NCBI GenBank assembly: GCA_947086895.1 | Contig: CAMUAR010000012.1 | Location: 1 to 64,000 of the forward strand | DNA length: 64,000 nt | Direction: 5' to 3' | Origin: an uncultured Lachnospiraceae bacterium | GTDB lineage: Bacteria; Bacillota; Clostridia; Lachnospirales; Lachnospiraceae | Notes under the pieces: generated by a model | Told to the model about the DNA's origin: nothing | The model's input: only the letters and a program-made list of their open reading frames with translations | The model's database searches: none | Position numbers and translations under genes: made by a program | Shown: positions 45,363 through 54,601 of the stretch, one piece after another | How the letters are laid out: the number at the start of each line of letters is the position of its first letter | How positions within the stretch are numbered: position 1 is the first letter of the stretch

Positions 45363-47546
45363 ATGGAAAAAAATAAACGCCATAGTTCTCGCATCTTAAT
45401 ATTGGCAGTGATCGCGGTATTGTCGCTTTCTCTTTTTAGGCGAACTGCAAAAAACAATACGGAAAATTGCGATCTTATTCTGCTCTTTACTAAGGACTCT
45501 GCGGCGGACGAAAGGGAAATGCTGCTTCATTCCATTTCGGACAGTATGCTAATCTGGCAGGAAAACAGGACGGCGCTTATCCGCGTTCCCTCCAAAAAAG
45601 CTGTGCGCACATTACAGCTTCTGCGTGGTGCAAGCTGCATTGCTGCGGCGGACTATGACGGCGAAGTTGAAGTTTCCGCCATCTCCACAGATGCATATTC
45701 CAGCGCGCAATGGGGTCTGGATAACTCCGGTTCCTACAGTTTTATCTCCGATATGAACACATCGACCATCATAAGTACTGCCGATGTCGATATGAATATT
45801 CCTGAAGCTTGGGATATTTATCAGGAAATTATCACTTCCCCCCGCGAAGTTGTCGTCGCTATTATCGATACTGGCATCGATATCAACCATCCGGATCTCG
45901 CACAAAATATATGGATAAACCAGGGGGAGATCCCTGGTGATGGTATTGACAACGACAATAATGGATATGTTGACGATATCTATGGGTGGGATTTCTATAA
46001 TGGAGACAATACAGTGTGCCACTATAATGAAGATGGCGTACATACTCTTGATTCGGATAATGACGACCACGGCACCCATGTCGCTGGTATTATCTGTGCT
46101 GTGAAAGATAATGGTATTGGCATTGCGGGGGTTGCTTCCTGCGCAAATATAAAAGTTATGACGCTTAAAATCCACGGCGGAAAAAAAGGCTCTGGCACAA
46201 TTTCCAATGCAGTGCGCGCCATTCAGTATGCAACTGCAATGGGAGCTGATATATGCAACATCAGCTGGGGAACATCCAAAAGCAATGCTGCTCTTGAACA
46301 GGCAATCCGCGAATCGGATATGCTTTTTATCGCCGCCGCCGGAAATTCCGGGGAAGACAACGATACTGCACCGGTTTATCCTGCCAATTATCAGCTTGAC
46401 AATATTATCTCTGTCACATTTATCGACGCGAACGGAAGAATGTCCGCCAAATCAAACTACGGAGCTGCAACCGTCGATATCGGCGCTCCAGGCATTCATA
46501 TTTACAGCACCTGCGTCGGCGGCTATGTTTCATTGTCTGGTTCCTCCATGGCAGCGCCCCATGTTTCTGGAGTTGCAGCACTGCTCTACTCTTTCGGACA
46601 GAACCAGTATCCGTCCGCGGTCAAAGAATTGATTGTAGGCACTGTAAAACCTATTGCATCTCTTTCTGACAAGACCAAATACGGAGGAATACCAGACGCT
46701 TACTCTGCGCTTTGTTCCGCTTCCCGTCTGCCTTACGATTACTATGCTCCAACTTTATCGTTCACGCCGGGATTTGACAAAGAAAAATTGCTGCTGATCG
46801 TCAATGCTTACGACCGCGGCGGTTCAGGGGTACGCACGTTACGCTACGCCTCAGGCCAGAAGGAACTTAGCTATTTCCGGCGCGGAACAACAGAAACTTC
46901 CATTGTTCCCGGCTCTGCCATCACTTTTACAAAAGCAGGGAAATATACTTTTTATGTCAGTGATTACGCCGGAAATGAACGCATTGTAGTCTATCAAATT
47001 GGAGATGATGTCACAGCACCCAGTGCCACATTTTCTCAGCAGGTTTCTTTCGACTACACCACTATGACCATCCAAGTCAAAGCGGTTGATACAGAAAGTG
47101 GTGTTAAACTTGTACAGTACGCAGAAGGAGAACATAACATTGAATATTTCCGGTCTGGAACAGCGGGAACTACAGTTCCAATCAAAGATGGCTCCGGCAG
47201 CTTTTCGGTCAATACAGCCGGCATCTATACTGTCTATCTTGTAGACTACCGCGGCAACAAGGCTGTTCAGACATTGCAGGTTGAAATTATCCCGTCCACC
47301 TCACTTACACTAAACAGCTCGCGGCGGACGCTTATGGCTGGAAAAACATTTTCTCTTATTCCTTCCATAACACCGCACAACAGCACGGACAAACTAAAAT
47401 TCTCCAGTTCAAACCCGTCCGTCTGTAAGGTGAATTCCAGCGGAAGAATTACGGCTGTCGCTCCTGGTACAGCAGTAATCACCGTAAAAACGGCGAGCGG
47501 GATTATTAAAAAATGTACTATCACGGTCAAGGCAGGAAGTTCTTAG
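45363..47546 (+). CDS. Membrane-anchored or secreted subtilisin-family protease with C-terminal Big_2 domain
   Basis: A serine protease of family S8, 727 residues. The N-terminus has a short basic region and hydrophobic segment (SSRILILAVIAVLSLSLF, 8-25) that acts as an uncleaved anchor or signal. The propeptide-like region runs to about 105. The catalytic triad is Asp169 (AIIDTGID), His236 (DDHGTHVAG) and Ser395 (SGSSMAAPHVSG); Asn328 in AAAGNSG is the oxyanion residue. An acidic Asp/Asn-rich loop (192-235) may bind calcium. Two Ig-like repeats (about 460-560 and 560-650, each with a YFRxGT motif) and a Big_2-type domain (about 655-725, SNPSVCKVNSSGRITAVAPGTAVITV) follow. SD AAAGGTGG precedes ATG. 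Single gene on the plus strand. Confidence 0.92.
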   Translation: MEKNKRHSSRILILAVIAVLSLSLFRRTAKNNTENCDLILLFTKDSAADEREMLLHSISDSMLIWQENRTALIRVPSKKAVRTLQLLRGASCIAAADYDGEVEVSAISTDAYSSAQWGLDNSGSYSFISDMNTSTIISTADVDMNIPEAWDIYQEIITSPREVVVAIIDTGIDINHPDLAQNIWINQGEIPGDGIDNDNNGYVDDIYGWDFYNGDNTVCHYNEDGVHTLDSDNDDHGTHVAGIICAVKDNGIGIAGVASCANIKVMTLKIHGGKKGSGTISNAVRAIQYATAMGADICNISWGTSKSNAALEQAIRESDMLFIAAAGNSGEDNDTAPVYPANYQLDNIISVTFIDANGRMSAKSNYGAATVDIGAPGIHIYSTCVGGYVSLSGSSMAAPHVSGVAALLYSFGQNQYPSAVKELIVGTVKPIASLSDKTKYGGIPDAYSALCSASRLPYDYYAPTLSFTPGFDKEKLLLIVNAYDRGGSGVRTLRYASGQKELSYFRRGTTETSIVPGSAITFTKAGKYTFYVSDYAGNERIVVYQIGDDVTAPSATFSQQVSFDYTTMTIQVKAVDTESGVKLVQYAEGEHNIEYFRSGTAGTTVPIKDGSGSFSVNTAGIYTVYLVDYRGNKAVQTLQVEIIPSTSLTLNSSRRTLMAGKTFSLIPSITPHNSTDKLKFSSSNPSVCKVNSSGRITAVAPGTAVITVKTASGIIKKCTITVKAGSS

Positions 47547-47610
47547 CTTCTTTCATTTTTAAAAACGCTTATGAAACTAAGCAGCAAAAAAGCGGTTCTC
47601 TTAAATCCAA

Positions 47611-47707
47611 AGGGCTGCTGCAAAACAATGTTTTCCCACAACATACAGTATTTTATCAGGCTTCATTCTGCTGTATATTGCAGGAGTCTTGTGTTTTGCA
47701 ACAGCCC
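47611..47707. repeat. 97-bp inverted-repeat element, MITE-like or bidirectional terminator
   Basis: Terminal inverted repeats of 16 bp (47611-47626 and 47692-47707, one mismatch: GGGCTGCTGCAAAACA against GGGCTGTTGCAAAACA) bound a 65-bp interior with further internal pairing (ACAGTA...TACTGT-like). The end sequence resembles transposon terminal repeats of the GGGCTGTTGCAAAAC type seen in several IS families. It lies between two convergent genes and may also serve as their terminator. No clear target-site duplication is visible. Confidence 0.55.
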
Positions 47708-47726
47708 CTTCTTAATTTGTATTGCT

Positions 47727-49520
47727 CTAAATTAATGTCTCCATCTCATCAAGATAATTTTCAAATACATGAAGCGCCTTTTCAATCGGTTCTGGCGTAC
47801 TCATATCCACACCTGCCATCTTCAGCAGAGAAATCGGGTCAGCCGAATTTCCGCCGCTAAGAAACTTAATATAATCCCTGACCGCAGGTTCTCCCTCCGA
47901 AAGTATCCTTGCAGAAAGCGCGATCGCTGCCGAATAGCCGGTCGCATACTGATACACATAAAAATTATAGTAGAAGTGCGGTATTCTTGACCATTCCAGA
48001 GCAATCTGCGGATCACATACCATATCTTCCCCAAAATACTGCTTGTTCAGCTCATAATATTTTTTGCTTAAAACTTCCGCTGTAAGAGGTTCGCCTTTCT
48101 CTGCCATCTCGTTCATCATCATCTCAAACTCAGCAAACATCGTCTGGCGGTACAACGTCGCTCTAAAATCGTCCATCGCATGATTGATCAGATACGCGCG
48201 CTCTTTTTTATCCGTTGTTTTCTTCAGCAGATAATGCGTCAGCAAAGCCTCATTGCAAGTGGAAGCAACCTCCGCGACAAAGATTTTGTAATTCGAATAA
48301 ATCACCGGCTGCGTGTGGTTCGAATACCATGAATGAAGCGCGTGTCCCATCTCATGTGCAAGCGTAAATACACTGTCCAGCTTGTCTTCATAGTTTAACA
48401 GCACAAAAGGATGCTTCATCAAGCCAGAAGAATAAGCTCCGCCGCACTTTCCTACATTCTCATACACATCAATCCAGCGGTTTTCAAACCCTTCTTTTAA
48501 ATGGCTGCGGTACTCCTCCCCCAGCGGCTCAAGTGCCTCGTACACCATTTTCTTTGCCTCTTCATAAGGAACTTTCATATCGACGCCTTTTACAACAGAG
48601 GTATATACATCGTACATATGCAGTTCTTCCAGACCAAGAAGCTTTTTGCGCAGTGCCACATATCGGTGCATCAGTCCCATATTTTTATGAACTGTCTTAA
48701 TCAGATTTTTGTATACCTCAACCGGAATTTCATTGTGGTAAAGAGCAGATTCCATCGTCGAATTATATTTATGCTGCCTTGCATAAAACATCAATTTTTT
48801 AATCTGCCCGTAAAGCAGCGTTGCACTTGTATTCTGAAACTGTTCATAAACCGAATAGAGAGCCTCAAATGCCGCCCTGCGCACCTGTCTGTTTTCACTT
48901 TCAATAAAAATAGAATAATTTCCGCGCGTTAAACGAACCTCATTGCCCTCCTCATCCAGAATAATCGGGAATTTCAAATCCGCATTATTCATAATGGAAA
49001 AAGCTTCCGACGGTACTCTTGTCACCTCGCCTACAGATGCAAGAATCTGTTCCTCCCTCTCGGAAAGTATGTGCGCCTTTTTGCGAAGCACAAGTGCAAT
49101 CTTCCTTTTATAAAGGTCAAGCTCCGGTTTTTCCTCAAAAAAACGCTGGTATGTTTCTTCTGGAATTGCCACAAGCTCCGGCGTTACATAGGAGTATGCC
49201 TCTGAAAGCTGGCTGTAAAAAGACATAATCTGAGAATGCATTGCCTGGTAAGTTGTATTTGTCATATCTTCATCTTTTTTTCGCGAAGCATACCCGGACA
49301 AACTATCAAGAAAAACATCCTGTTCCTCCGACCTGACAAAATAACGGTAAAGCATATCGGCAGAAGTCCCCAGTTTTCCTTTGTACTCCTTTGCCTCGGT
49401 CAAAAATTCTTTTGCCTTCTCAAAATCCGCATACCAGAGTTCATCGGTCGCATACAGATCTTCGGTCGCCCAGGTATATTCCTTTGCAACCTCGCTTCTC
49501 TTTTTTAATTCTCTTGCCAT
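47727..49520 (-). CDS. pepF: Oligoendopeptidase F (M3 family)
   Basis: Cytoplasmic zinc metallopeptidase that degrades oligopeptides. The zinc motif is FTLAHEMGHALHSWYSNH (HEMGH about residue 380), and the family's C-terminal motif is WSRIPHFYYNFYVYQYATGYSAA. Length 597 residues, as usual for PepF. ATG at 49520 is chosen for the SD GGAGG; the frame extends to 49553 without support. Monocistronic, ending near the inverted-repeat element shared with the convergent subtilase gene. Confidence 0.95.
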   Translation of the reverse strand: MARELKKRSEVAKEYTWATEDLYATDELWYADFEKAKEFLTEAKEYKGKLGTSADMLYRYFVRSEEQDVFLDSLSGYASRKKDEDMTNTTYQAMHSQIMSFYSQLSEAYSYVTPELVAIPEETYQRFFEEKPELDLYKRKIALVLRKKAHILSEREEQILASVGEVTRVPSEAFSIMNNADLKFPIILDEEGNEVRLTRGNYSIFIESENRQVRRAAFEALYSVYEQFQNTSATLLYGQIKKLMFYARQHKYNSTMESALYHNEIPVEVYKNLIKTVHKNMGLMHRYVALRKKLLGLEELHMYDVYTSVVKGVDMKVPYEEAKKMVYEALEPLGEEYRSHLKEGFENRWIDVYENVGKCGGAYSSGLMKHPFVLLNYEDKLDSVFTLAHEMGHALHSWYSNHTQPVIYSNYKIFVAEVASTCNEALLTHYLLKKTTDKKERAYLINHAMDDFRATLYRQTMFAEFEMMMNEMAEKGEPLTAEVLSKKYYELNKQYFGEDMVCDPQIALEWSRIPHFYYNFYVYQYATGYSAAIALSARILSEGEPAVRDYIKFLSGGNSADPISLLKMAGVDMSTPEPIEKALHVFENYLDEMETLI

Positions 49521-49589
49521 AAAAACCTCCATTCTGCAATATAAATCTCTCACTGTTTTTTATTAAATATAGATATATTAAAATATTTA

Positions 49590-50600
49590 TCACACTATAG
49601 AAGCAACACTTTCTCCTGGAACCAGTTCCACTTCCATTATAATGCTTCCAAGAGGCGTTGTCATTGGCCGCTCAATCAAACCAACCAGCCTTTGAGCTGC
49701 TTCCCGTCCAATGCGCTCTGGATCTTGATGCACTGTTGTCAATTTTGGTTCTAACGCCTGCGAAACAGAATTTCCGTCATAACCTGCAATGGAAATATCC
49801 TCAGGAATGCGCAGCCCTCTCTTTTTGATCGCTTTGATCAGACCAAGCGCCGCATAATCATCGGTTGCCAAAATGCAGGTTGGCGGATCACCATTATCCA
49901 AAAGTTTTCCTGCCAGTTCTTCCGTGATATTTACATTTTGGTATTCGCCAGCCAGAAGATACTGTTCTGGAAGCAAAATCCCGTGTGCTGACATAACACT
50001 GTGAAAACTGACAAGCCGATTGTGCGTCACAACAGAGCGCGTACCGTGAATATACGCAATTTTTGTATGCCCCTTGCCCACAATATACTCTGTCAGCTGA
50101 CGCATTCCATCCATATTGTCCGACAGAATTGAAATTGCCCCGTCAAATGCCTGATCAATCGTCACAACAGGAAATTCTGAATTCACAAGTTCCAGTACTT
50201 CCTGTGTTGTAAAATCTGCGCACATAATACACACCCCATCAAATGAGCGGTTGCGGCAATGCTCCAGATAACTGATTGACTTTCTTCCAACATTGTGCTC
50301 GATAAACGTGATATCATACCCTGCTCCTGAAGCTTCCTGCCGAAAAGCAGAAAGAATCGATGCAAAATATTCATTTTTCAGTCCCAGATTCGAGAGTGTG
50401 GCCAGCAGTACTCCAATTTGATAACTTTTGCCCTGTCTCCAATACTTTGCGCGCTCTCCATGAACATAGCCTAACTTTTGAGCTGCTCTGATTACTTTAT
50501 TCTTCGTTTCTCCGCCGATCTCGCGGTAACCGTTCAGCACTTTACTCACTGTTGCAACCGATACCCCGCACTCCTTTGAGATATCACGGATCGTGGCCAT
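49590..50600 (-). CDS. LacI family transcriptional regulator
   Basis: A 336-residue repressor of the LacI/GalR family. The N-terminal helix-turn-helix is MATIRDISKECGVSVATVSKVLNGYREIG, followed by a periplasmic-binding-protein-like effector domain (about 60-330) with SGVCIMCADF-like core (FDGVCIMCADFTTQEVLELV), HGTRSVVTHNRL and ATDDYAALGLIKAIKKRGLRIPEDISIAGYDG. No sugar-utilisation gene is adjacent, so the regulated genes and effector are unknown. SD GGGAGGTG precedes ATG. It follows the 50639 gene by 38 bp and may be in its operon. Confidence 0.93.
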   Translation of the reverse strand: MATIRDISKECGVSVATVSKVLNGYREIGGETKNKVIRAAQKLGYVHGERAKYWRQGKSYQIGVLLATLSNLGLKNEYFASILSAFRQEASGAGYDITFIEHNVGRKSISYLEHCRNRSFDGVCIMCADFTTQEVLELVNSEFPVVTIDQAFDGAISILSDNMDGMRQLTEYIVGKGHTKIAYIHGTRSVVTHNRLVSFHSVMSAHGILLPEQYLLAGEYQNVNITEELAGKLLDNGDPPTCILATDDYAALGLIKAIKKRGLRIPEDISIAGYDGNSVSQALEPKLTTVHQDPERIGREAAQRLVGLIERPMTTPLGSIIMEVELVPGESVASIV

Positions 50601-50638
50601 CTTACACCTCCCTGCAAAAATTCAGGTCTCTTAATAAG

Positions 50639-51670
50639 TCACTTTACCTTTACAAACTCCCCAAATTCATCGAGATAATACACCTTATCTGCCGATTCTG
50701 TAAAATAGATATTTCCCGCAAGTACGTTGTCATAAAAAACATTTAGACAATAACAGTCCGAACCGTACACTACCGTTTTCCAGTTGTCCAGCGATAAACT
50801 GCACTCCTCAAGCGGCGCTGGAAGCATCAAAGATTCTGCGGGGATATCAGACAAAAGTTCCTTCGCATACTCCTCTGTCATTTGCGCTCCCTCAGGCTCG
50901 CGCAAAAGCCCGTCATAATCCGATTTAACACCGTCATTATAATAATACATTCTGCCATTTTTTCTAGCTACCAAAATAGAGTAATCCTCCGCTTTATTAC
51001 GATAATATACGGTATAAGAATAATATACTTCATTATCCAGCGTCAGATCTCTGTCGGAAAGAACAAACCGATAGTCCTCCCCAGCTTCCCAGAAAGCATC
51101 TTGAATAATCTTTTCCGCTTCTTCGATAGAAACAGGCTCTTCCTCCTCGCCCGCATCTTGTGTCGGCTGAGGTGTAGGTTCTAACGTCGGCGTTGGCAAT
51201 TCGTCGGTTGGCTGTGGTGACACGCTGGTCTCTGGAGTGATTGGAGGAGGAGTCGGAGTTTGAACCTCCTCTTCCTTCTCAGAACCTTTGGTCGGAGTCG
51301 GCTCTTTGATGTTTGTTGGTTCTTCCGGGCTATCTTCCTGTGTTGGCTCCGGTTCTGACGTTATCGGTACTATAATCGTCGGAGTCGGGGACGCCGGCGG
51401 AAGCTCTTCCTGGTCTTTGGGCTTTTTTCTCCCTGTCACATAGACCAGCAAAAGAACAACAATTGTAACTACAAGCAGTATCAAAAATAAATTTGTCAGC
51501 CAATCCCCAGGCTTTTTTTTCTTTTTTCTTCGGGTGCCGTTCTGCCTGCTGCCATGATTATTATAGTTGCTTCTTTCGTAACGATTCCCACGACCGCTAT
51601 GGTTCTCGGCATCCCGCCTCGCATCGGTGTCCTGGTTGGTTCCCTTTCTTGTATTATTCTGTATAGCCAT
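50639..51670 (-). CDS. Membrane-anchored protein with Pro/Thr-rich linker
   Basis: A 343-residue protein of unknown function. A basic, Asn/Arg-rich cytoplasmic N-terminus (1-58) is followed by one membrane helix (about 56-78, LTNLFLILLVVTIVVLLLVYV), an extracytoplasmic stalk rich in Pro, Thr and Glu (about 85-180, many TPT and EPT repeats) and a folded C-terminal domain (about 185-343) that looks like two related half-domains of about 75 residues (EEAEKIIQDAFWE...YYYNDGV and EEYAKELLSDIP...YYLDEFGEFV). The stalk would hold the domain away from the membrane through the cell wall. ATG at 51670 has SD GAGGGTGG. Confidence 0.75.
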   Translation of the reverse strand: MAIQNNTRKGTNQDTDARRDAENHSGRGNRYERSNYNNHGSRQNGTRRKKKKKPGDWLTNLFLILLVVTIVVLLLVYVTGRKKPKDQEELPPASPTPTIIVPITSEPEPTQEDSPEEPTNIKEPTPTKGSEKEEEVQTPTPPPITPETSVSPQPTDELPTPTLEPTPQPTQDAGEEEEPVSIEEAEKIIQDAFWEAGEDYRFVLSDRDLTLDNEVYYSYTVYYRNKAEDYSILVARKNGRMYYYNDGVKSDYDGLLREPEGAQMTEEYAKELLSDIPAESLMLPAPLEECSLSLDNWKTVVYGSDCYCLNVFYDNVLAGNIYFTESADKVYYLDEFGEFVKVK

Positions 51671-51726
51671 AACCACCCTCACATTCCAATTACAAGCCAA
51701 CAAATACTAAGCTTGTCCATTCCCTG

Positions 51727-52476
51727 TTAAAATAGTTCTGGAATATCAATCAATTTGCGAAAATCTCCATCCGCCACAGTGTATGTACTCTCAATGCCAT
51801 CGATTGGTTCCGCAAGCGACGGATCTGTGACAAGCAGCACGGAATCAATCCCCGCAGCACACGCTCCTGCAATATCACTTTTCCTTTCATTTCCAATCAT
51901 TATAGAGTCAAACTGAGACAATTTAAACTGCCGCTGCAGTTCATTAAAAAAAATCGGATCCGGCTTTCGGCAGCCGTAATCAGAGGAAAGCAAAATACCA
52001 TCAAACCACACATCAAGCCCTGTCGCTTTCAATTCGCCCTCCGTGTACACTCTCTGCGCATTGGAAAGCAGATAAAGCTTTCTTCCCTGTTCCTTCCACC
52101 TTTTAAAAAGTTCAAGTACTCCGGGATAAATGGCAAGTCTTCTGGTCACAGTAATCCGAAACCAATTTGCGGTAAGCTCTACCAGCGCATCGTCCGCCTC
52201 AACATTCTTTTCCTCAAATAATTGTTTAAAAATCGAGACAACATCAATTTCAGGATATGTTATTTTTTCGCCCGTTTTTTCGTATATCGTGTTTTCACGA
52301 GTTCGAAGCTGCGCTTTCATACGACGCCGGAACTCCAACTGCAGCTTTCCAGCTGTATATTTTGCCCCACGAAAAGCGTAAAACTTCGCCAGCTTGCGGA
52401 ATGCTTCATCAGAATCATCTGCTGTTTTTACATCCAGCAGCGTTCCATACAAATCAAATATAAGATTTTTATACAT
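51727..52476 (-). CDS. HAD superfamily hydrolase
   Basis: A 249-residue haloacid-dehalogenase-type phosphatase. Motif I is FDLYGTLLD (Asp8, Asp10 replaced by Tyr, as in several HAD subfamilies), motif II LYLLSNAQ, motif III Lys in YGCRKPDP, motif IV MIGNERKSDIAGA. The helical cap domain lies between motifs I and II (about 18-100). Substrate unknown. The Asp-to-Tyr change at the second aspartate is notable, since that residue is usually the acid/base. It has its own promoter and may be the first gene of a HAD-50639-lacI unit. Confidence 0.85.
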   Translation of the reverse strand: MYKNLIFDLYGTLLDVKTADDSDEAFRKLAKFYAFRGAKYTAGKLQLEFRRRMKAQLRTRENTIYEKTGEKITYPEIDVVSIFKQLFEEKNVEADDALVELTANWFRITVTRRLAIYPGVLELFKRWKEQGRKLYLLSNAQRVYTEGELKATGLDVWFDGILLSSDYGCRKPDPIFFNELQRQFKLSQFDSIMIGNERKSDIAGACAAGIDSVLLVTDPSLAEPIDGIESTYTVADGDFRKLIDIPELF

Positions 52477-52508
52477 GCTAATAAACCACCTTTCTTTCTT
52501 ACTTTCTT

Positions 52509-52537
52509 ATTGTACTTGTATTCCCTCTTTTTTGCAA
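52509..52537 (-). promoter_or_regulatory. Sigma-A promoter of the HAD hydrolase gene
   Basis: TTGCAA (52537-52532), 17-nt spacer, TACAAT (52514-52509) on the minus strand, about 35 bp before the start codon. Confidence 0.75.
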
Positions 52538-52659
52538 GCCCAAAAAAGAAACCAATCCACAATAGGCAAAATCATTTTTTATACCCTTGTCCCATTTTTT
52601 TGAGATAAATCTTCTGCGCTTTGACGGACGTTCTATTATTCTTATCTGCACACTGTGTT

Positions 52660-52756
52660 TTTTGTATAAAAGATCCTTTCTCCTCGCGTCTTCTTTGCTT
52701 TTGACATGGAGCCGCGCGACCGGCATAATTCCACTGCACGGGTCTGCGCATAAAAA
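52660..52756 (-). repeat. Copy C of the interspersed intergenic repeat
   Basis: The core 52722-52756 is identical to 1720-1754, and the flank GCCGCGCGACC is also shared. This copy lacks 16 bp between that flank and the core that copy B has. On the minus strand it begins in the U-tract of the terminator after the LiaF-like gene. The hairpin half seen in copies B and D is degenerate here. Confidence 0.8.
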
Positions 52757-52790
52757 AGAACTGCCGCATTTTGTACGGCAGTTCTTTTTC
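52752..52790. terminator. Terminator after the LiaF-like gene
   Basis: An 11-bp stem (52756-52766 with 52776-52786) is flanked by T-runs on both strands. Its minus-strand U-tract forms the edge of repeat copy C. Confidence 0.85.
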
Positions 52791-52799
52791 TCTTTATAT

Positions 52800-53546
52800 T
52801 TAATGAATGTCGATTCCTCCAAAAATTGCAGTTGCCTTAATGTATACGGTAGGCCACTCCGGCATTTCTGGACGCTTAATCTGATTGTCCGTCCCGCCAA
52901 AAATAGCGGTTGACGCCACTCTGACGTTGACGTCCTGCGGCAGAAAGATATCAACACCGCCAAATATCGCAGTGGCATTGATTATAACATCATCGATAAT
53001 AACCGCATTGCGCAAATTTAAATCCGTCCCGCCAAACACAGCGCATGTACTTGTTCCATGAAACTCTTCCTGTGAAAAGTCTGCTTCTTTGCTCCCAAAG
53101 ATTGCATTATAATTTTCTTCTTGTACATACCCTTCCGTCATACCCGCACCGCTTGCACCAAAATTTTTATAATCTGAGTTATGATTTGAACTAAAAATTT
53201 TTCCCTGTGTAACAATCTTTAATCCATACAGAATCAGTAAAACCGGGATAGCAAGTTTTATAATCAAGCTGATTGCACCGCCAAAACTAAAAATATGCCA
53301 CTGAGAAAACAAAAGCAAAAAACCAAGGATCAATCCAAATCCGGCTCCGCTGCGAAATCCTTCCTTTTTCATACGCAGCGCGCATGGTATAATGATAAAT
53401 AAAGTCCACCAGCCTCTAAAAAACAAACTGACGTTCCACCAGCCCAGCGCATTCCCTGCAATAATCATACCAACTACAACAAGCGCGATCCCTGCCAGCT
53501 TACTCACCATATTTTGATTTCCGTTATTGTTCCATTCCATCCTCAT
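52800..53546 (-). CDS. LiaF-like membrane protein with C-terminal beta-repeat domain
   Basis: A 248-residue protein related to LiaF, which in Bacillus inhibits a cell-envelope-stress two-component system. Four or so membrane helices occupy residues 15-115 (KLAGIALVVVGMIIAGNALGWW, WWTLFIIIPCALRM, GFGLILGFLLLFSQ, ISLIIKLAIPVLLILYG). The C-terminal domain is a repeat of short strands ending in FGG: NAIFGS, CAVFGGTDL, TAIFGGVDI, TAIFGGTDN, TAIFGGIDI. No liaRS genes are adjacent. ATG at 53546 is chosen for SD AAGGG with 9-nt spacing; neighbouring ATGs at 53588-53540 are possible. A terminator follows. Confidence 0.78.
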   Translation of the reverse strand: MRMEWNNNGNQNMVSKLAGIALVVVGMIIAGNALGWWNVSLFFRGWWTLFIIIPCALRMKKEGFRSGAGFGLILGFLLLFSQWHIFSFGGAISLIIKLAIPVLLILYGLKIVTQGKIFSSNHNSDYKNFGASGAGMTEGYVQEENYNAIFGSKEADFSQEEFHGTSTCAVFGGTDLNLRNAVIIDDVIINATAIFGGVDIFLPQDVNVRVASTAIFGGTDNQIKRPEMPEWPTVYIKATAIFGGIDIH

Positions 53547-53749
53547 TTTCATCATCCCTTCTATTTTTCTATTCTCTCTGGTCAGCATCCGCTGTCCTTT
53601 GCCTTAACTGTTAAACATAGTGTAACATAAGAAACTTTCATCCGCATTAGAGGAAAATTAGAAAATGATTATAATACATGCATCTGCTTGACGTATGTTT
53701 TTATTATATAAAATACGTATTTTTAGTATTTCAAACTTTTTATACAATT

Positions 53750-53792
53750 ACAAAAGCCCCGCGACAGATCTTGTCCAACTGACCGGGGCTTT
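53750..53792 (-). terminator. Terminator of the infC-rpmI-rplT operon
   Basis: On the minus strand AAAGCCCCGG (53792-53783) pairs with CGGGGCTTTT (53761-53752), followed by GTAATTG. It lies about 50 bp after the rplT stop. Confidence 0.85.
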
Positions 53793-53842
53793 GCGTGAAG
53801 AATAAATTTTAAATTACAGCGGCAAATACTGCCTTACAAAAC

Positions 53843-54199
53843 TTATGCAAGTTTGGATTTCGCTGTCTCAACAAGCGAAGTAAAGCCTGCTGCATCATTG
53901 ATTGCCATCTCTGAGAGCATCTTTCTATTGATTGTAATATCCGCCTGCTTTAAGCCATACATAAACTTGCTGTAAGAAATTCCATTCAAACGGCATGCTG
54001 CATTGATACGCGCAATCCAAAGCTGACGGAACTGTCTTTTTCTCTCCTTACGTCCAATATAAGAAGATGTCAGCGCTCTCATGACAGACTGCTTTGCGAC
54101 ACGATACTGTTTACTTCTGGCGCCTCTGTAACCTTTTGCCAGTTTCAATATTCTATTATGCTTTTTCTTAGCGTTTAAACCGCCTTTCACTCTTGCCAT
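53843..54199 (-). CDS. rplT: 50S ribosomal protein L20
   Basis: A 118-residue primary 23S-binding ribosomal protein needed for early large-subunit assembly and, in Firmicutes, the autorepressor of this operon through the infC leader. The sequence is typical throughout ([33 protein letters not shown]...). Third gene of infC-rpmI-rplT, followed by a terminator. SD AGGGAATAAACA precedes ATG. Confidence 0.98.
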   Translation of the reverse strand: MARVKGGLNAKKKHNRILKLAKGYRGARSKQYRVAKQSVMRALTSSYIGRKERKRQFRQLWIARINAACRLNGISYSKFMYGLKQADITINRKMLSEMAINDAAGFTSLVETAKSKLA

Positions 54200-54317
54200 T
54201 GTTTATTCCCTGCTACGAAATGATTCAGGCTGTCCTGTCTCATCTTGTTCGCTTTTCCTTTCCTAAATTACTTGCTTTTCCCTTGGCTTCAAGGACTTTT
54301 ATATTGACCAGCTGCGC

Positions 54318-54515
54318 TTACAGATACGGCAGAATCTTCTTCATATTCTTAACGTTTGTCGCATCCATCATTGTGCCTTTTCTCAGGTTTCTCTTTGTCT
54401 TTTGGGATTTTTTTGTCAAAATATGCTGCTTACCAGCCTTAAATCTCTTCAGCTTACCTGTACCAGTTTTGGTAAAACGCTTTGCTGCTGCTTTGCTTGT
54501 CTTTAACTTCGGCAT
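54318..54515 (-). CDS. rpmI: 50S ribosomal protein L35
   Basis: A 65-residue, very basic ribosomal protein ([44 protein letters not shown]). SD AAGGAGGAATTATC precedes ATG. Second gene of the operon; a 118-bp gap separates it from rplT. Confidence 0.98.
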   Translation of the reverse strand: MPKLKTSKAAAKRFTKTGTGKLKRFKAGKQHILTKKSQKTKRNLRKGTMMDATNVKNMKKILPYL

Positions 54516-54601
54516 GATAATTCCTCCTTCATTCTGCCGCAGGCACCGCCTGCTTTATTGAACATACACGACGCTGCCAACGCCATATATCGTACCCTGA
54601 A

